Shown: piece by piece, positions 55,988-63,664 of the stretch
Position numbering within the stretch: position 1 is the first letter of the stretch
Layout: every line of letters begins with the position of its first letter
Origin: Bacteroidota bacterium
GTDB taxonomy: Bacteria; Bacteroidota; Bacteroidia; Chitinophagales; Chitinophagaceae
DNA: 64,000 bases
Assembly: GCA_947452905.1 (NCBI GenBank)
Contig: CANGEP010000002.1
Span: 62,001-126,000 of the forward strand
Direction of reading: 5' to 3'
Notes under the pieces: model-generated
The model's input: the letters and a program-made list of their open reading frames with translations, nothing else
What the model was told of the DNA's origin: nothing
Database searches by the model: none
Position numbers and translations under genes: made by a program

Positions 55988-56434
55988 TTAAGCAGTTGGT
56001 GTAGCATCTGTTGTGGGTGTAGGTTCCGCAAATAAAGTTTGAGGAACTGCAACTACTGGAGCAGGTGCCGCTTTTTTAGCAGCTACTTTTTTCTTTGCAG
56101 GTGCTTTCTTTTTAGCCACTTTCTTAGGAGCTACTTTTTTTGCAGCTTTTTTAGGAGCAGCTTTTTTAACTGTTTTTTTAGCAGCTACTTTTTTCTTTGC
56201 AGGTGCTTTCTTTTTAGCCACTTTCTTAGGGGCTACTTTTTTTGCAGCTTTTTTAGGAGCAGCTTTTTTAACTGTTTTTTTAGCAGCTACTTTTTTCTTT
56301 GCAGGTGCTTTCTTTTTAGCCACTTTCTTAGGAGCTACTTTTTTTGCAGCTTTTTTAGGAGCAGCTTTTTTAACTGTTTTTTTAGCAGCTACTTTCTTTT
56401 TAGGAGCGGCTTTTTTCTTGGTTGACTTTGCCAT
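55988..56434 (-). CDS. Histone H1-like Lys/Ala/Pro-rich repetitive DNA-binding protein
   Basis: The 148-residue protein is mostly Lys, Ala, Pro and Val. It is built from about three tandem copies of a 34-residue unit (KKVAAKKTVKKAAPKKAAKK and so on), preceded by MAKSTKKKAAPKKK and ending in a neutral tail with Pro and Thr (about 125-148). It resembles eukaryotic H1 C-termini and bacterial AlgP/HCT-like proteins. It should bind DNA non-specifically and be intrinsically disordered. It may act in nucleoid compaction. On the plus strand the repeat creates a long spurious open frame rich in Cys and Phe. Confidence 0.85.
   Translation of the reverse strand: MAKSTKKKAAPKKKVAAKKTVKKAAPKKAAKKVAPKKVAKKKAPAKKKVAAKKTVKKAAPKKAAKKVAPKKVAKKKAPAKKKVAAKKTVKKAAPKKAAKKVAPKKVAKKKAPAKKKVAAKKAAPAPVVAVPQTLFAEPTPTTDATPTA
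56078..56400. repeat. 102-bp tandem repeat, about three copies
   Basis: The word AGCAGCTAC recurs at 56078, 56180, 56282 and 56384, giving a constant 102-bp period (34 codons). Copies are almost identical at the DNA level: one visible difference is GGGGCTAC in place of GGAGCTAC. That identity points to recent slippage or recombination, and copy number may vary between strains. Confidence 0.92.
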
Positions 56435-56520
56435 GGAGGTTATTTAATTTAGTTAGTAAAGTTGATTTTTATAAAATTACATTCTTTTATTGTAACTAAA
56501 AAAATCTGTTTACTTTTTAA

Positions 56521-56528
56521 TAGCTTTG
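56521..56528 (+). promoter_or_regulatory. -7 box of the CoA-binding-protein gene, 4 nt before the ATG
   Basis: TAGCTTTG is a perfect TAnnTTTG, followed by TATT and the ATG at 56533. A leaderless transcript is predicted. No TTG lies 19-21 nt upstream. Confidence 0.55.
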
Positions 56529-56532
56529 TATT

Positions 56533-56898
56533 ATGAAATCACCAGTAACATTGGTCGTAGGCGCTTCCCCTAATAAAGAACGATATAGTTTTTTAGCCAC
56601 CGAATTATTAACTAAAAAAGGGTACGCTGTTTATCCATTTGGAATTAAAAAAGGAATGATAAATGAGATAACAATTAATAATGAATGGCCTGAAAAAGGT
56701 ACTATTGATACAGTTACTTTGTACTTGGGTCCTGCAGCCCAAGCTGATTATTATACACCGATTCTCTCTTTAGCCCCTCGAAGAATCATATTTAACCCAG
56801 GCACCGAAAACCCTGATTTAGTGGCACTTGCAATTCAAAATGGCATAGAAACCATAGAAGCATGCACCTTGGTTTTGTTGCAAACGGGTCAGTTTTAA
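56533..56898 (+). CDS. CoA-binding-domain protein (YccU-like, CoA_binding_2)
   Basis: The 121-residue protein is a single Rossmann-type CoA-binding domain. It has VVGASPNKERYSFLA at the N-terminus (nucleotide loop), LTKKGYAVYPFG, an acidic patch in the middle and FNPGTENPDL (about 95-104). This matches the small YccU/CoA_binding_2 proteins of about 120-140 residues. No catalytic activity is known for this group. Its last 4 bp overlap the end of the convergent comM gene. Confidence 0.88.
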   Translation: MKSPVTLVVGASPNKERYSFLATELLTKKGYAVYPFGIKKGMINEITINNEWPEKGTIDTVTLYLGPAAQADYYTPILSLAPRRIIFNPGTENPDLVALAIQNGIETIEACTLVLLQTGQF

Positions 56899-58451
56899 GT
56901 TTCTTTTAATTGACCCCAACTTGATCTATCTAAACATCTATATTGTATTGCTTCACTAATATGAATGGGGGCGATTAAATTACTTTCTGCTAAATCAGCA
57001 ATGGTTCTTGCTACCTTAATAATTCTGTCAAAAGCACGGGCGCTTAAATTGTATTTTTCCATTACATTTTGCAATAGTTTTTCGCACTCTTTAGAAATTG
57101 GGCAATGCACTTTTAATAATTGACTATTCATTTGGGCATTTGTATATAAATCTTCTTCAGCTGCAAGTCGTTGGTTTTGAATATGTCTTGCTTTTTGAAC
57201 TCTTTTAGCTATTGCAAAACTGTTCTCTGTTGACTCATTACTTCTTAAATCCGAAAAAGGTAATGGGGCTACTTCCACATGTAAATCAATCCGGTCTAAC
57301 AAGGGTCCCGAAATCTTTTGTAGATATTTCTGAATGGCTATGGTACTACAACCGCAATCTATATTAGGGTGGTTGTAAAAACCACAGGGACAAGGATTCA
57401 TAGCAGCTATAAGCATAAAATTAGCTGGATATTCGACACTTATTTTGGCTCTAGAAATATGGATAAGGCCTTCTTCCATGGGTTGTCTTAAAACCTCAAT
57501 GACGCCTCTATTGAACTCAGGCAGTTCATCTAAAAACAAAACCCCATTATGTGCTAAAGAGATTTCCCCTGGCTGTGGGAAGCTTCCGCCACCAATCATA
57601 GCTGCAGCAGATAGGGAATGATGTGGTTGTCGAAAGGGCCGTTGGGTTAATAAATTTTCTTGATATTTAATATTGCCTAAGATGCTATACACTTGAGTTG
57701 TTTCTATGGCTTCCTTTTTGGTGAGTGGTGGCAATATGGATACTATACTTTTGGCCAACAAAGTTTTGCCTGCACCAGGAGGCCCAATCATTATTAAATT
57801 ATGTCCACCAGCACTAGCTATTTCTAAAGCCCTTTTTGCATGTTTTTGTCCTTTCACTTCATCTATACTTGGCATGCTTTTTTCATGAATGCTTTTGTTT
57901 TGCTCAACTCCTATACTGGTAATAGTAGGCTGGGGGCCCCATTCTCCTTTTAAAAAATATACTACTTCTAATATATGGCTACAGGCAATTATTTGAATGC
58001 CTTCAATCATTTTTGCTTCTTTTTCATTGTTGGCAGGCACAATGAGTGTATCAAAACCTTCGGCTTTGGCATTAATAGCCATAGCCATTACTCCTTTGAT
58101 AGGATATAAAAGTCCATCTAAGCCTAATTCGCCCATCATCATGATGTCTGCTAATATTGGTGAAATGGCAATTTGTTCGGAGGCAAGTAAAAGGCCTATA
58201 GCAATAGGTAAATCAAAAGCAGCACCAGATTTACGAATGGCAGCAGGGGAGAGGTTCACTAAAACTTTGGTCCTTGGCATAAAAAAGCCATTGGACTTTA
58301 AAGCACTTTCTGTTCGGTCTAAACTTTCTTTAACGGCACTATCCGGTAACCCAACGATACAGTAACCCTGCCCCATACTTACATTTACTTCTATGGTGAT
58401 TGTGCTGGCATGAATACCAGCAATTGCCGCCCCCTTTAATTTTACAAGCAT
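56895..58451 (-). CDS. YifB/ComM-family AAA ATPase (Mg-chelatase-like)
   Basis: The 518-residue protein has an N-terminal ChlI/Lon-like fold (about 1-170) and an AAA+ domain with Walker A GPPGAGKTLLAKS (about 219-231), Walker B VLFLDELPEF (about 300-309) and an arginine-finger region. A cysteine cluster CPCGFYNHPNIDCGC (about 355-370) is a family trait of unclear role, and a C-terminal helical domain follows. Homologue ComM is a branch-migration helicase in natural transformation, so a role in recombination of incoming DNA is possible. No competence genes are nearby. Confidence 0.93.
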   Translation of the reverse strand: MLVKLKGAAIAGIHASTITIEVNVSMGQGYCIVGLPDSAVKESLDRTESALKSNGFFMPRTKVLVNLSPAAIRKSGAAFDLPIAIGLLLASEQIAISPILADIMMMGELGLDGLLYPIKGVMAMAINAKAEGFDTLIVPANNEKEAKMIEGIQIIACSHILEVVYFLKGEWGPQPTITSIGVEQNKSIHEKSMPSIDEVKGQKHAKRALEIASAGGHNLIMIGPPGAGKTLLAKSIVSILPPLTKKEAIETTQVYSILGNIKYQENLLTQRPFRQPHHSLSAAAMIGGGSFPQPGEISLAHNGVLFLDELPEFNRGVIEVLRQPMEEGLIHISRAKISVEYPANFMLIAAMNPCPCGFYNHPNIDCGCSTIAIQKYLQKISGPLLDRIDLHVEVAPLPFSDLRSNESTENSFAIAKRVQKARHIQNQRLAAEEDLYTNAQMNSQLLKVHCPISKECEKLLQNVMEKYNLSARAFDRIIKVARTIADLAESNLIAPIHISEAIQYRCLDRSSWGQLKET

Positions 58452-58520
58452 ATTTTTGGCCTAATCTAGCTTGTATTGAGTTATTATGTAAGCGTATAAA
58501 TACTGAAAAAGAAAGCTATT

Positions 58521-59834
58521 TTATAGTTTGTTGAGTAAATCAACGACGCCCTCTCTTTCTAGAATAAGGTATCCAATTCGGTCTTCACTCACCCCTTTTT
58601 GTAAGGTATAATGAAAAACTAATTCTTTGTCTTTTACTTGTGTTTCAAAATAACTAAACTGAATATTAGTGTATTTTTTGAGGGCATCGCTAATTTCATA
58701 TAAGTGGGTAGATAAAATAAACAAACTCTTTTTTTGTTTTTGTAATCCTTCTATAACTTGAATACTACATTTCATAGCATCTTGAATATTGGTACCTTTG
58801 AAAAGCTCGTCAATTAATACACAATATTTTTTCCCATCACTAATTTTTACTACCGTGTTTTTAATTCTTTGCACTTCATTATAAAAATAACTTTCCCCTT
58901 TTACAATATTATCTGCAATGGTTAAATTAGTAATTAGACCGTCAAATAAACTTAGGGTAACCTTTTTTGCAGGGGCGCCCATGCCAATATGGGAGAGATA
59001 TACAACATTTCCGATTGTTTTAATAAAAGTACTTTTTCCTGCCATATTTGCGCCAGTCAAAAACATAAAATTACTGGTAGAATTTAATGTTGCACTATTG
59101 CTAATAGGACTGGCCACTAATGGATGTTTGGCATCAATTACTTCAAGCACAGGATGATTAGAGGATATCCATGTTGGGAAATTAAAATGATAGGCATCTA
59201 TCGCTTTGGCCATACTATAATAGGCATCAATGGTATAAAAATCCTGAATAAGTTCTCTTGTTTGATTTTTGAAATGGTACAAAAAAAAGTATCCCATCTG
59301 CAAAACCTTTTGAGGATTTTTTATTTTAGCATTTGTAGGTAAATTTTCAATAAAAGGTTGGTCTAACTGCTGCTGAATAGCCGCAACCAATTTGTTTAGT
59401 ATTGGGTTATGCTTTTTTTCATTCATTAACAAGCACCAGGCCTTAAGGTTATTCATAAAAACAATTAAATGCTCTAATGAATATTGTACAATTGAATAAT
59501 CGGCTTTATCCCAAAATTGATACCAATAAGCACCCGTAAGACTAATTTGAGTTGGAATTTTTTTTATTGGAGTTTCAAAAAACTTTTCTATTACTAGTGT
59601 TGTACCATTGCTAATGGTCATTGATTCGATAGCACTTAAATTTTCTATATAGATGGCTAAAGCCGCTTGTCTGTCCTCTATTTTTTGAATACTTGTTAGA
59701 GGTGTTTTTAAAAATTGAGTGAAGATCTCAAAACCGCCATTGGTCTTACAAAAATTAAGATGTGACAATAATCCTTTATGCTCTTCATTATCAAAAAGAC
59801 CAATATCTTGTAAAGTTATTTTATCAACTTGCAT
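58521..59834 (-). CDS. Short MutS-related ATPase (MutS core and ATPase domains only)
   Basis: The 437-residue protein has the MutS lever/clamp-like helical region (about 20-215). The ATPase domain (about 225-437) has Walker A GANMAGKST (261-269), Walker B YCVLIDELFKGTN (near 330-345) and STHLYE. It lacks the mismatch-recognition domain I, which is why it is about half the length of MutS. Such short homologues are widespread in Bacteroidota. Their function is unproven; they cannot recognise mismatches as MutS does. It is 69 bp upstream of comM on the same strand and may be cotranscribed. Confidence 0.88.
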   Translation of the reverse strand: MQVDKITLQDIGLFDNEEHKGLLSHLNFCKTNGGFEIFTQFLKTPLTSIQKIEDRQAALAIYIENLSAIESMTISNGTTLVIEKFFETPIKKIPTQISLTGAYWYQFWDKADYSIVQYSLEHLIVFMNNLKAWCLLMNEKKHNPILNKLVAAIQQQLDQPFIENLPTNAKIKNPQKVLQMGYFFLYHFKNQTRELIQDFYTIDAYYSMAKAIDAYHFNFPTWISSNHPVLEVIDAKHPLVASPISNSATLNSTSNFMFLTGANMAGKSTFIKTIGNVVYLSHIGMGAPAKKVTLSLFDGLITNLTIADNIVKGESYFYNEVQRIKNTVVKISDGKKYCVLIDELFKGTNIQDAMKCSIQVIEGLQKQKKSLFILSTHLYEISDALKKYTNIQFSYFETQVKDKELVFHYTLQKGVSEDRIGYLILEREGVVDLLNKL

Positions 59835-59849
59835 AACCTAAGTTAGCCA

Positions 59850-61190
59850 TTATGGTCTAGAAAATTGTAATCTGGATCCTTTTTGCGATTCATCAAAATG
59901 CCCCTGATGATACACTAAATAGCCATTTACAAAAGTGCTATTAATTTGATAAGGCATTTGTACCCCTTCTAAAGGGCTCCACCCACATTTGTATAAAATA
60001 TTTTCTTTGCTAATAGTATTAGCGTTTTTGGATACCAAAACTAAATCGGCATAATATCCCTCTCTGATATAGCCACGTTCTTTAATCTGGAAACAAGTAG
60101 CTACTGCATGACTCATTTTTTCTACCATTTTCTCCATGCTCAATTTCCCTTCATCTACATATTTTAACATGAGTGCTAAAGAATGTTGGACTAAAGGAAG
60201 GCCGGCATGTGCATGGGTATAGGCTTCCTGCTTTTCTTCCCAGGTATGGGGAGCATGATCGGTGGCAATAATATCTAATTGATCATTTAACAATCCTTCC
60301 CATAAGGCTTTTTTGTGTTTTGCCTCTTTGATGGCAGGATTGCACTTAATTAAATTGCCTTTACTAGCATAATCATCGGCTGTAAAATGCAAATGATGGA
60401 CACATACTTCGGCTGTAATTCTTTTATCTGCTAAAGGACGCAGATTGGAAAAAAGTTGTAGTTCCTTTTCGGTACTAATATGTAATATGTGCAAACGGGC
60501 ATCAAATTTTTTTGCTAATTGGATAGCTTTAAAAGAAGATTCAAAACAAGCTTCTTCGTTTCTGATAATTGGATGGTCAGCGGGTTCTAATATAGGCTTA
60601 CTAGCCTCTAAGGCAGCTTTATTTCTTTTAATAATACTTTCTTCTTCACAGTGAGTGGCGATCAAAAGCTCAGACCCTCCAAATATTTTTTCTAAAACCA
60701 AGGGGTTGTCCACTAATAAATTGCCTGTAGATGACCCCATAAAAATTTTAACACCACATACTTCATTTTTCTTTTCATTGGTTCTCAATACTTCTTCCCA
60801 ATTATCTTGAGATGTGCCCATAAAAAAAGAATAATTAGCCAATGCATTTTGTGCGCCAATAGCGTATTTATCTTCGAGTAATGCTTGTGTAAATACCGGA
60901 GGTTGCGTATTGGGCATTTCCATAAAACTAGTGGTTCCTCCTGCTACAGCTGCTTTTGCTTCGGTATATATGGTGGCTTTATGAGTTAAACCCGGTTCTC
61001 TAAAATGTACTTGATCATCTATAACGCCGGGTAATAAAAATTGTCCTTCTCCATTAATCTCTTCTACTTTTTCGTTCACCGAAATTTGAGGAGCTATTTT
61101 TTCGATTCTACCATTTTTAATATAAATGTCACTTATCCAACTTTGGCCTTCATTTACTAATGTTACATTTTTTATTAAGTAGGTTTTCAT
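59850..61190 (-). CDS. pyrC: Dihydroorotase
   Basis: This enzyme closes carbamoyl-aspartate to dihydroorotate in pyrimidine synthesis. I start it at the ATG at 61190 (446 residues), which gives the usual MKTYLIKN N-terminus and leaves a 4-bp gap to the porT-like gene. It is class I (cyclic amidohydrolase) by length. The motifs are DDQVHFREPG (about 58-67), FMEMPNT, ATHCEEE, LHILHIST and ATDHAPHTWEEK (metal aspartate). In the first motif Gln60 replaces the first histidine of the usual HxH metal pair, while H62 remains. Other metal ligands are present, so activity is likely. Confidence 0.92.
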   Translation of the reverse strand: MKTYLIKNVTLVNEGQSWISDIYIKNGRIEKIAPQISVNEKVEEINGEGQFLLPGVIDDQVHFREPGLTHKATIYTEAKAAVAGGTTSFMEMPNTQPPVFTQALLEDKYAIGAQNALANYSFFMGTSQDNWEEVLRTNEKKNEVCGVKIFMGSSTGNLLVDNPLVLEKIFGGSELLIATHCEEESIIKRNKAALEASKPILEPADHPIIRNEEACFESSFKAIQLAKKFDARLHILHISTEKELQLFSNLRPLADKRITAEVCVHHLHFTADDYASKGNLIKCNPAIKEAKHKKALWEGLLNDQLDIIATDHAPHTWEEKQEAYTHAHAGLPLVQHSLALMLKYVDEGKLSMEKMVEKMSHAVATCFQIKERGYIREGYYADLVLVSKNANTISKENILYKCGWSPLEGVQMPYQINSTFVNGYLVYHQGHFDESQKGSRLQFSRP

Positions 61191-61194
61191 CGTC

Positions 61195-61980
61195 TTAGTT
61201 TTCAATATGAATTGTGAAGTACACAAAATTAGAAGTCAACTTATCGATATTGTCTAAAATTTTGTTGTTATTGTCGGTATATTTTATATCTCTTAATCCG
61301 TAACTAAATTTTATTTCAGGAGAGATGGTAGCATATCTTAAATAAAAACTAAATCCAAGCCCTGCCTCGAAACCCCAATCTACCCCTTTGATTGGATTTG
61401 AGAAATTACCTCCCGGGTCGCGAAATTTTGATGAAATGTTTCTTAAAGTAGGCGACTTGTTGGCGGATAAATCAAAATTTATCATGGTGCCTCCAAAAAC
61501 ATAATGTCGCATAAGGTCCGGTAAGCCTAAAAAATTATAACGGTCCGATTGATATTTAATATTTACAGGTAAATGTAAAATGGTGGAAGGTATATTCATA
61601 CTCAAAGTATCGGTAGCTAATGCAGGAGGAAGATTTGCTTTAAAAGTGAATATATTTTTTTGACCAATGATTAGTAAGTTAGGGGTAGCTCTTGCCAATA
61701 AATGGGTGCTTAATTTTAAGGTACCACTTAAACCTAATACATAATAAAAGTTAGAGGAGGGGTAAATTTCAGAGGCAGCAGTAGAATCTTGGGGGTTAAA
61801 AGTTCGATCACTCCTTTTGAAATTCATAAAGCTATTACTCACTCCAATACTCATTCCTAAATAGTAAGGTAAGTCGTCATGGTTAGGTTGATTAACCACA
61901 TCTCTCTGTGCCCAAGAAGACACCGAAAAACCAAGCAGTAACAGCGTTACAATTATTTGCTTCCTTGGTATATTGAACAT
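61195..61980 (-). CDS. PorT-like outer-membrane beta-barrel protein
   Basis: The 261-residue protein has a signal peptide (cleaved near SSWAQ, residues 21-25), followed by alternating hydrophobic strands consistent with an eight-stranded barrel and a C-terminal aromatic strand (NFVYFTIHIEN). It resembles PorT/SprT, an outer-membrane protein needed for type IX secretion and gliding. The position directly after ubiE/menG is the context I recall for porT in other Bacteroidota. Its start overlaps the end of ubiE by 28 bp, showing cotranscription. Confidence 0.8.
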   Translation of the reverse strand: MFNIPRKQIIVTLLLLGFSVSSWAQRDVVNQPNHDDLPYYLGMSIGVSNSFMNFKRSDRTFNPQDSTAASEIYPSSNFYYVLGLSGTLKLSTHLLARATPNLLIIGQKNIFTFKANLPPALATDTLSMNIPSTILHLPVNIKYQSDRYNFLGLPDLMRHYVFGGTMINFDLSANKSPTLRNISSKFRDPGGNFSNPIKGVDWGFEAGLGFSFYLRYATISPEIKFSYGLRDIKYTDNNNKILDNIDKLTSNFVYFTIHIEN

Positions 61981-62696
61981 ATGCCTAAGCTTAATTTTTT
62001 TTGTGAAACTTGCGTAAAGCCTGTTTTTTCGAATATAGTTAAAAAAGCTTGCCCTTCAGGAAAAGCGATTACACTTTCATTTAAATAAGCATATGCCGCT
62101 TTATTACCTGAAAATATTTTTCCAATAGTAGGGGTAATCCATTTCATATATAAACTGTAAATGGGGTTAAACCAAAAACTGGTGGGTTGCGAAAATTCAA
62201 GAATTACTAATTTACTTCCGGGAGTTAAAACGCGGTAAATTTCACTTAAGCCTTTTTCTAGATCTGCAAAATTTCGAACCCCGAAAGCCACCATGGCGCC
62301 ATCAAAACTATTATCCTTAAAAGGGATGGCTGTGCTATCACCTAATTGTAAATCAATAATATCAGCTAATCCCTTGGCTTTAATTTTTATTCTTCCATAT
62401 TCCATCATACCTTCTGATATATCAATGCCTGTAATTTTAGTAGGTTCAATTAATCGGTGGGCCATTAATGCCATGTCCGCAGTGCCTGTAGCAATATCCA
62501 ATAAATGTTGCATCTTTTTTTGCTCAAACTGTGCGATGGCTTTTTTTCGCCATCCTTGGTCGATACCTAAACTTAAAAATCTATTTAAAAAATCATAACG
62601 TTTGGCGATGGCATTAAACATACTTGCCACTTGCTCTTTTTTGGAGCCATCGGCTTTGGAATAAGGGATAATTTTGTCGTGGGCATATTGGCTCAT
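61953..62696 (-). CDS. ubiE: Demethylmenaquinone methyltransferase
   Basis: The enzyme performs the last C-methylation in menaquinone synthesis using S-adenosylmethionine. The 247-residue product has the family motifs YDFLNRFLSLGIDQGWR (about 34-50), the SAM-binding LDIATGTADMA (about 66-76), DGAMVAFGVRNF (near 130) and LVILEFSQPTS (near 160). Because Bacteroidota use menaquinone only, its role is that of menG. It is expressed divergently from rsgA, with only 41 bp between start codons, and shares a transcript with the porT-like gene and perhaps pyrC. Confidence 0.95.
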   Translation of the reverse strand: MSQYAHDKIIPYSKADGSKKEQVASMFNAIAKRYDFLNRFLSLGIDQGWRKKAIAQFEQKKMQHLLDIATGTADMALMAHRLIEPTKITGIDISEGMMEYGRIKIKAKGLADIIDLQLGDSTAIPFKDNSFDGAMVAFGVRNFADLEKGLSEIYRVLTPGSKLVILEFSQPTSFWFNPIYSLYMKWITPTIGKIFSGNKAAYAYLNESVIAFPEGQAFLTIFEKTGFTQVSQKKLSLGICSIYQGSK

Positions 62697-62700
62697 AGGG

Positions 62701-62708
62701 CAAAGATA
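62701..62708 (-). promoter_or_regulatory. -7 box of ubiE, 4 nt before the ATG
   Basis: The minus strand reads TATCTTTG, a perfect TAnnTTTG, then CCCT and the ATG at 62696. A leaderless transcript is predicted. The -33 position would overlap the -7 region of the divergent rsgA promoter. Confidence 0.6.
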
Positions 62709-62723
62709 TTGAATTTTGTGGGT

Positions 62724-62731
62724 TATCTTCG
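62724..62731 (+). promoter_or_regulatory. Candidate -7 box of rsgA
   Basis: TATCTTCG differs from TAnnTTTG by one base and ends 6 nt before the rsgA ATG. It lies back to back with the ubiE box in a 41-bp spacer. Confidence 0.35.
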
Positions 62732-62737
62732 TGGCCT

Positions 62738-63661
62738 ATGAGGGCCCGTGTTTATAAATCTACAGGTAGTTGGTACACCGTGAAAACGGAGGAGGGTAAC
62801 TTTTGTCAAGCACGTATTAAAGGGGCTGTAAAATTGGATGAAATCACTTCTACTAATCCAATCGCAGTGGGTGATTGGGTGGAGTGCGAACAAGAAATAG
62901 ATCAACCTACTATTATTATTTCTGCTATTATAGACCGTGACAATTACGTTGCCCGTCAATCACCACATAATAAAAGACAACAACACATAATTGCCTCTAA
63001 TCTGGATCAATCTATTTTGTTAGCCACTTTAAAATCACCTAAAACTTCGCAGGGTTTCATAGATCGATTTTTAATTTCCTGTGAAGCTTTTCATATTCCT
63101 GCTATTATAGTTTTTAATAAGTCAGATATCTATGGCCCCAAGGAAATGGCTATTTATGAAATGATGAAGGAAATTTATGAAAAAGTAGGCTATCAAGTTT
63201 TATTAATAAGCATTGAGAAACAAGAGGGCTTAGCAGCGGTTCAAAAAACTTTAACTGGTAAAACCACTTTAGTAAGTGGACATAGCGGGGTGGGAAAATC
63301 TTCATTTATTAATTTTTTATTTCCTTCCTTAGCAATAACTACTCAAGAAGTGAGTCAGTGGAGTGGCAAAGGAATGCATACTACTACATTCGCACAAATG
63401 TATGATTTGCCTCAAACAGGCGCTGTGATTGACACGCCGGGTATGAGAGAGTTAGGATTAGTGAATTTAGAAAGAGACGAATTAGCACAATATTTTCCTG
63501 AGATGCGCGCACAAATGCAATCTTGTCAATTTAATAATTGTCAACACATTAATGAACCTGGATGCGCAGTAAAAGCAGCTGTAGAAAAAGGGGTTATTTC
63601 GGAAGCAAGATTTTTTAGCTATGTTGATTTATGGCATGGGCTAGAAAGCTTCAAGTATTAA
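62738..63661 (+). CDS. rsgA: Ribosome small-subunit-dependent GTPase A
   Basis: RsgA checks late assembly of the 30S subunit. The 307-residue protein has an N-terminal OB fold (about 1-70), then a circularly permuted GTPase domain with the order G4 (NKSD, 127-130), G1 (GHSGVGKSS, 181-189), G3 (DTPG, 232-235). This order is diagnostic. The C-terminal zinc finger uses C263, C268, H270 and C276. It is divergent from ubiE and converges on the gamma-carbonic-anhydrase-like gene with a 3-bp gap. Confidence 0.97.
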   Translation: MRARVYKSTGSWYTVKTEEGNFCQARIKGAVKLDEITSTNPIAVGDWVECEQEIDQPTIIISAIIDRDNYVARQSPHNKRQQHIIASNLDQSILLATLKSPKTSQGFIDRFLISCEAFHIPAIIVFNKSDIYGPKEMAIYEMMKEIYEKVGYQVLLISIEKQEGLAAVQKTLTGKTTLVSGHSGVGKSSFINFLFPSLAITTQEVSQWSGKGMHTTTFAQMYDLPQTGAVIDTPGMRELGLVNLERDELAQYFPEMRAQMQSCQFNNCQHINEPGCAVKAAVEKGVISEARFFSYVDLWHGLESFKY

Positions 63662-63664
63662 TAT

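Noticed and set aside
56039..56425. A long plus-strand open frame rich in Cys, Phe and Ser across the histone-like repeats
   Set aside because: It is the antisense shadow of a Lys/Ala repeat; composition is implausible and it has no start context.
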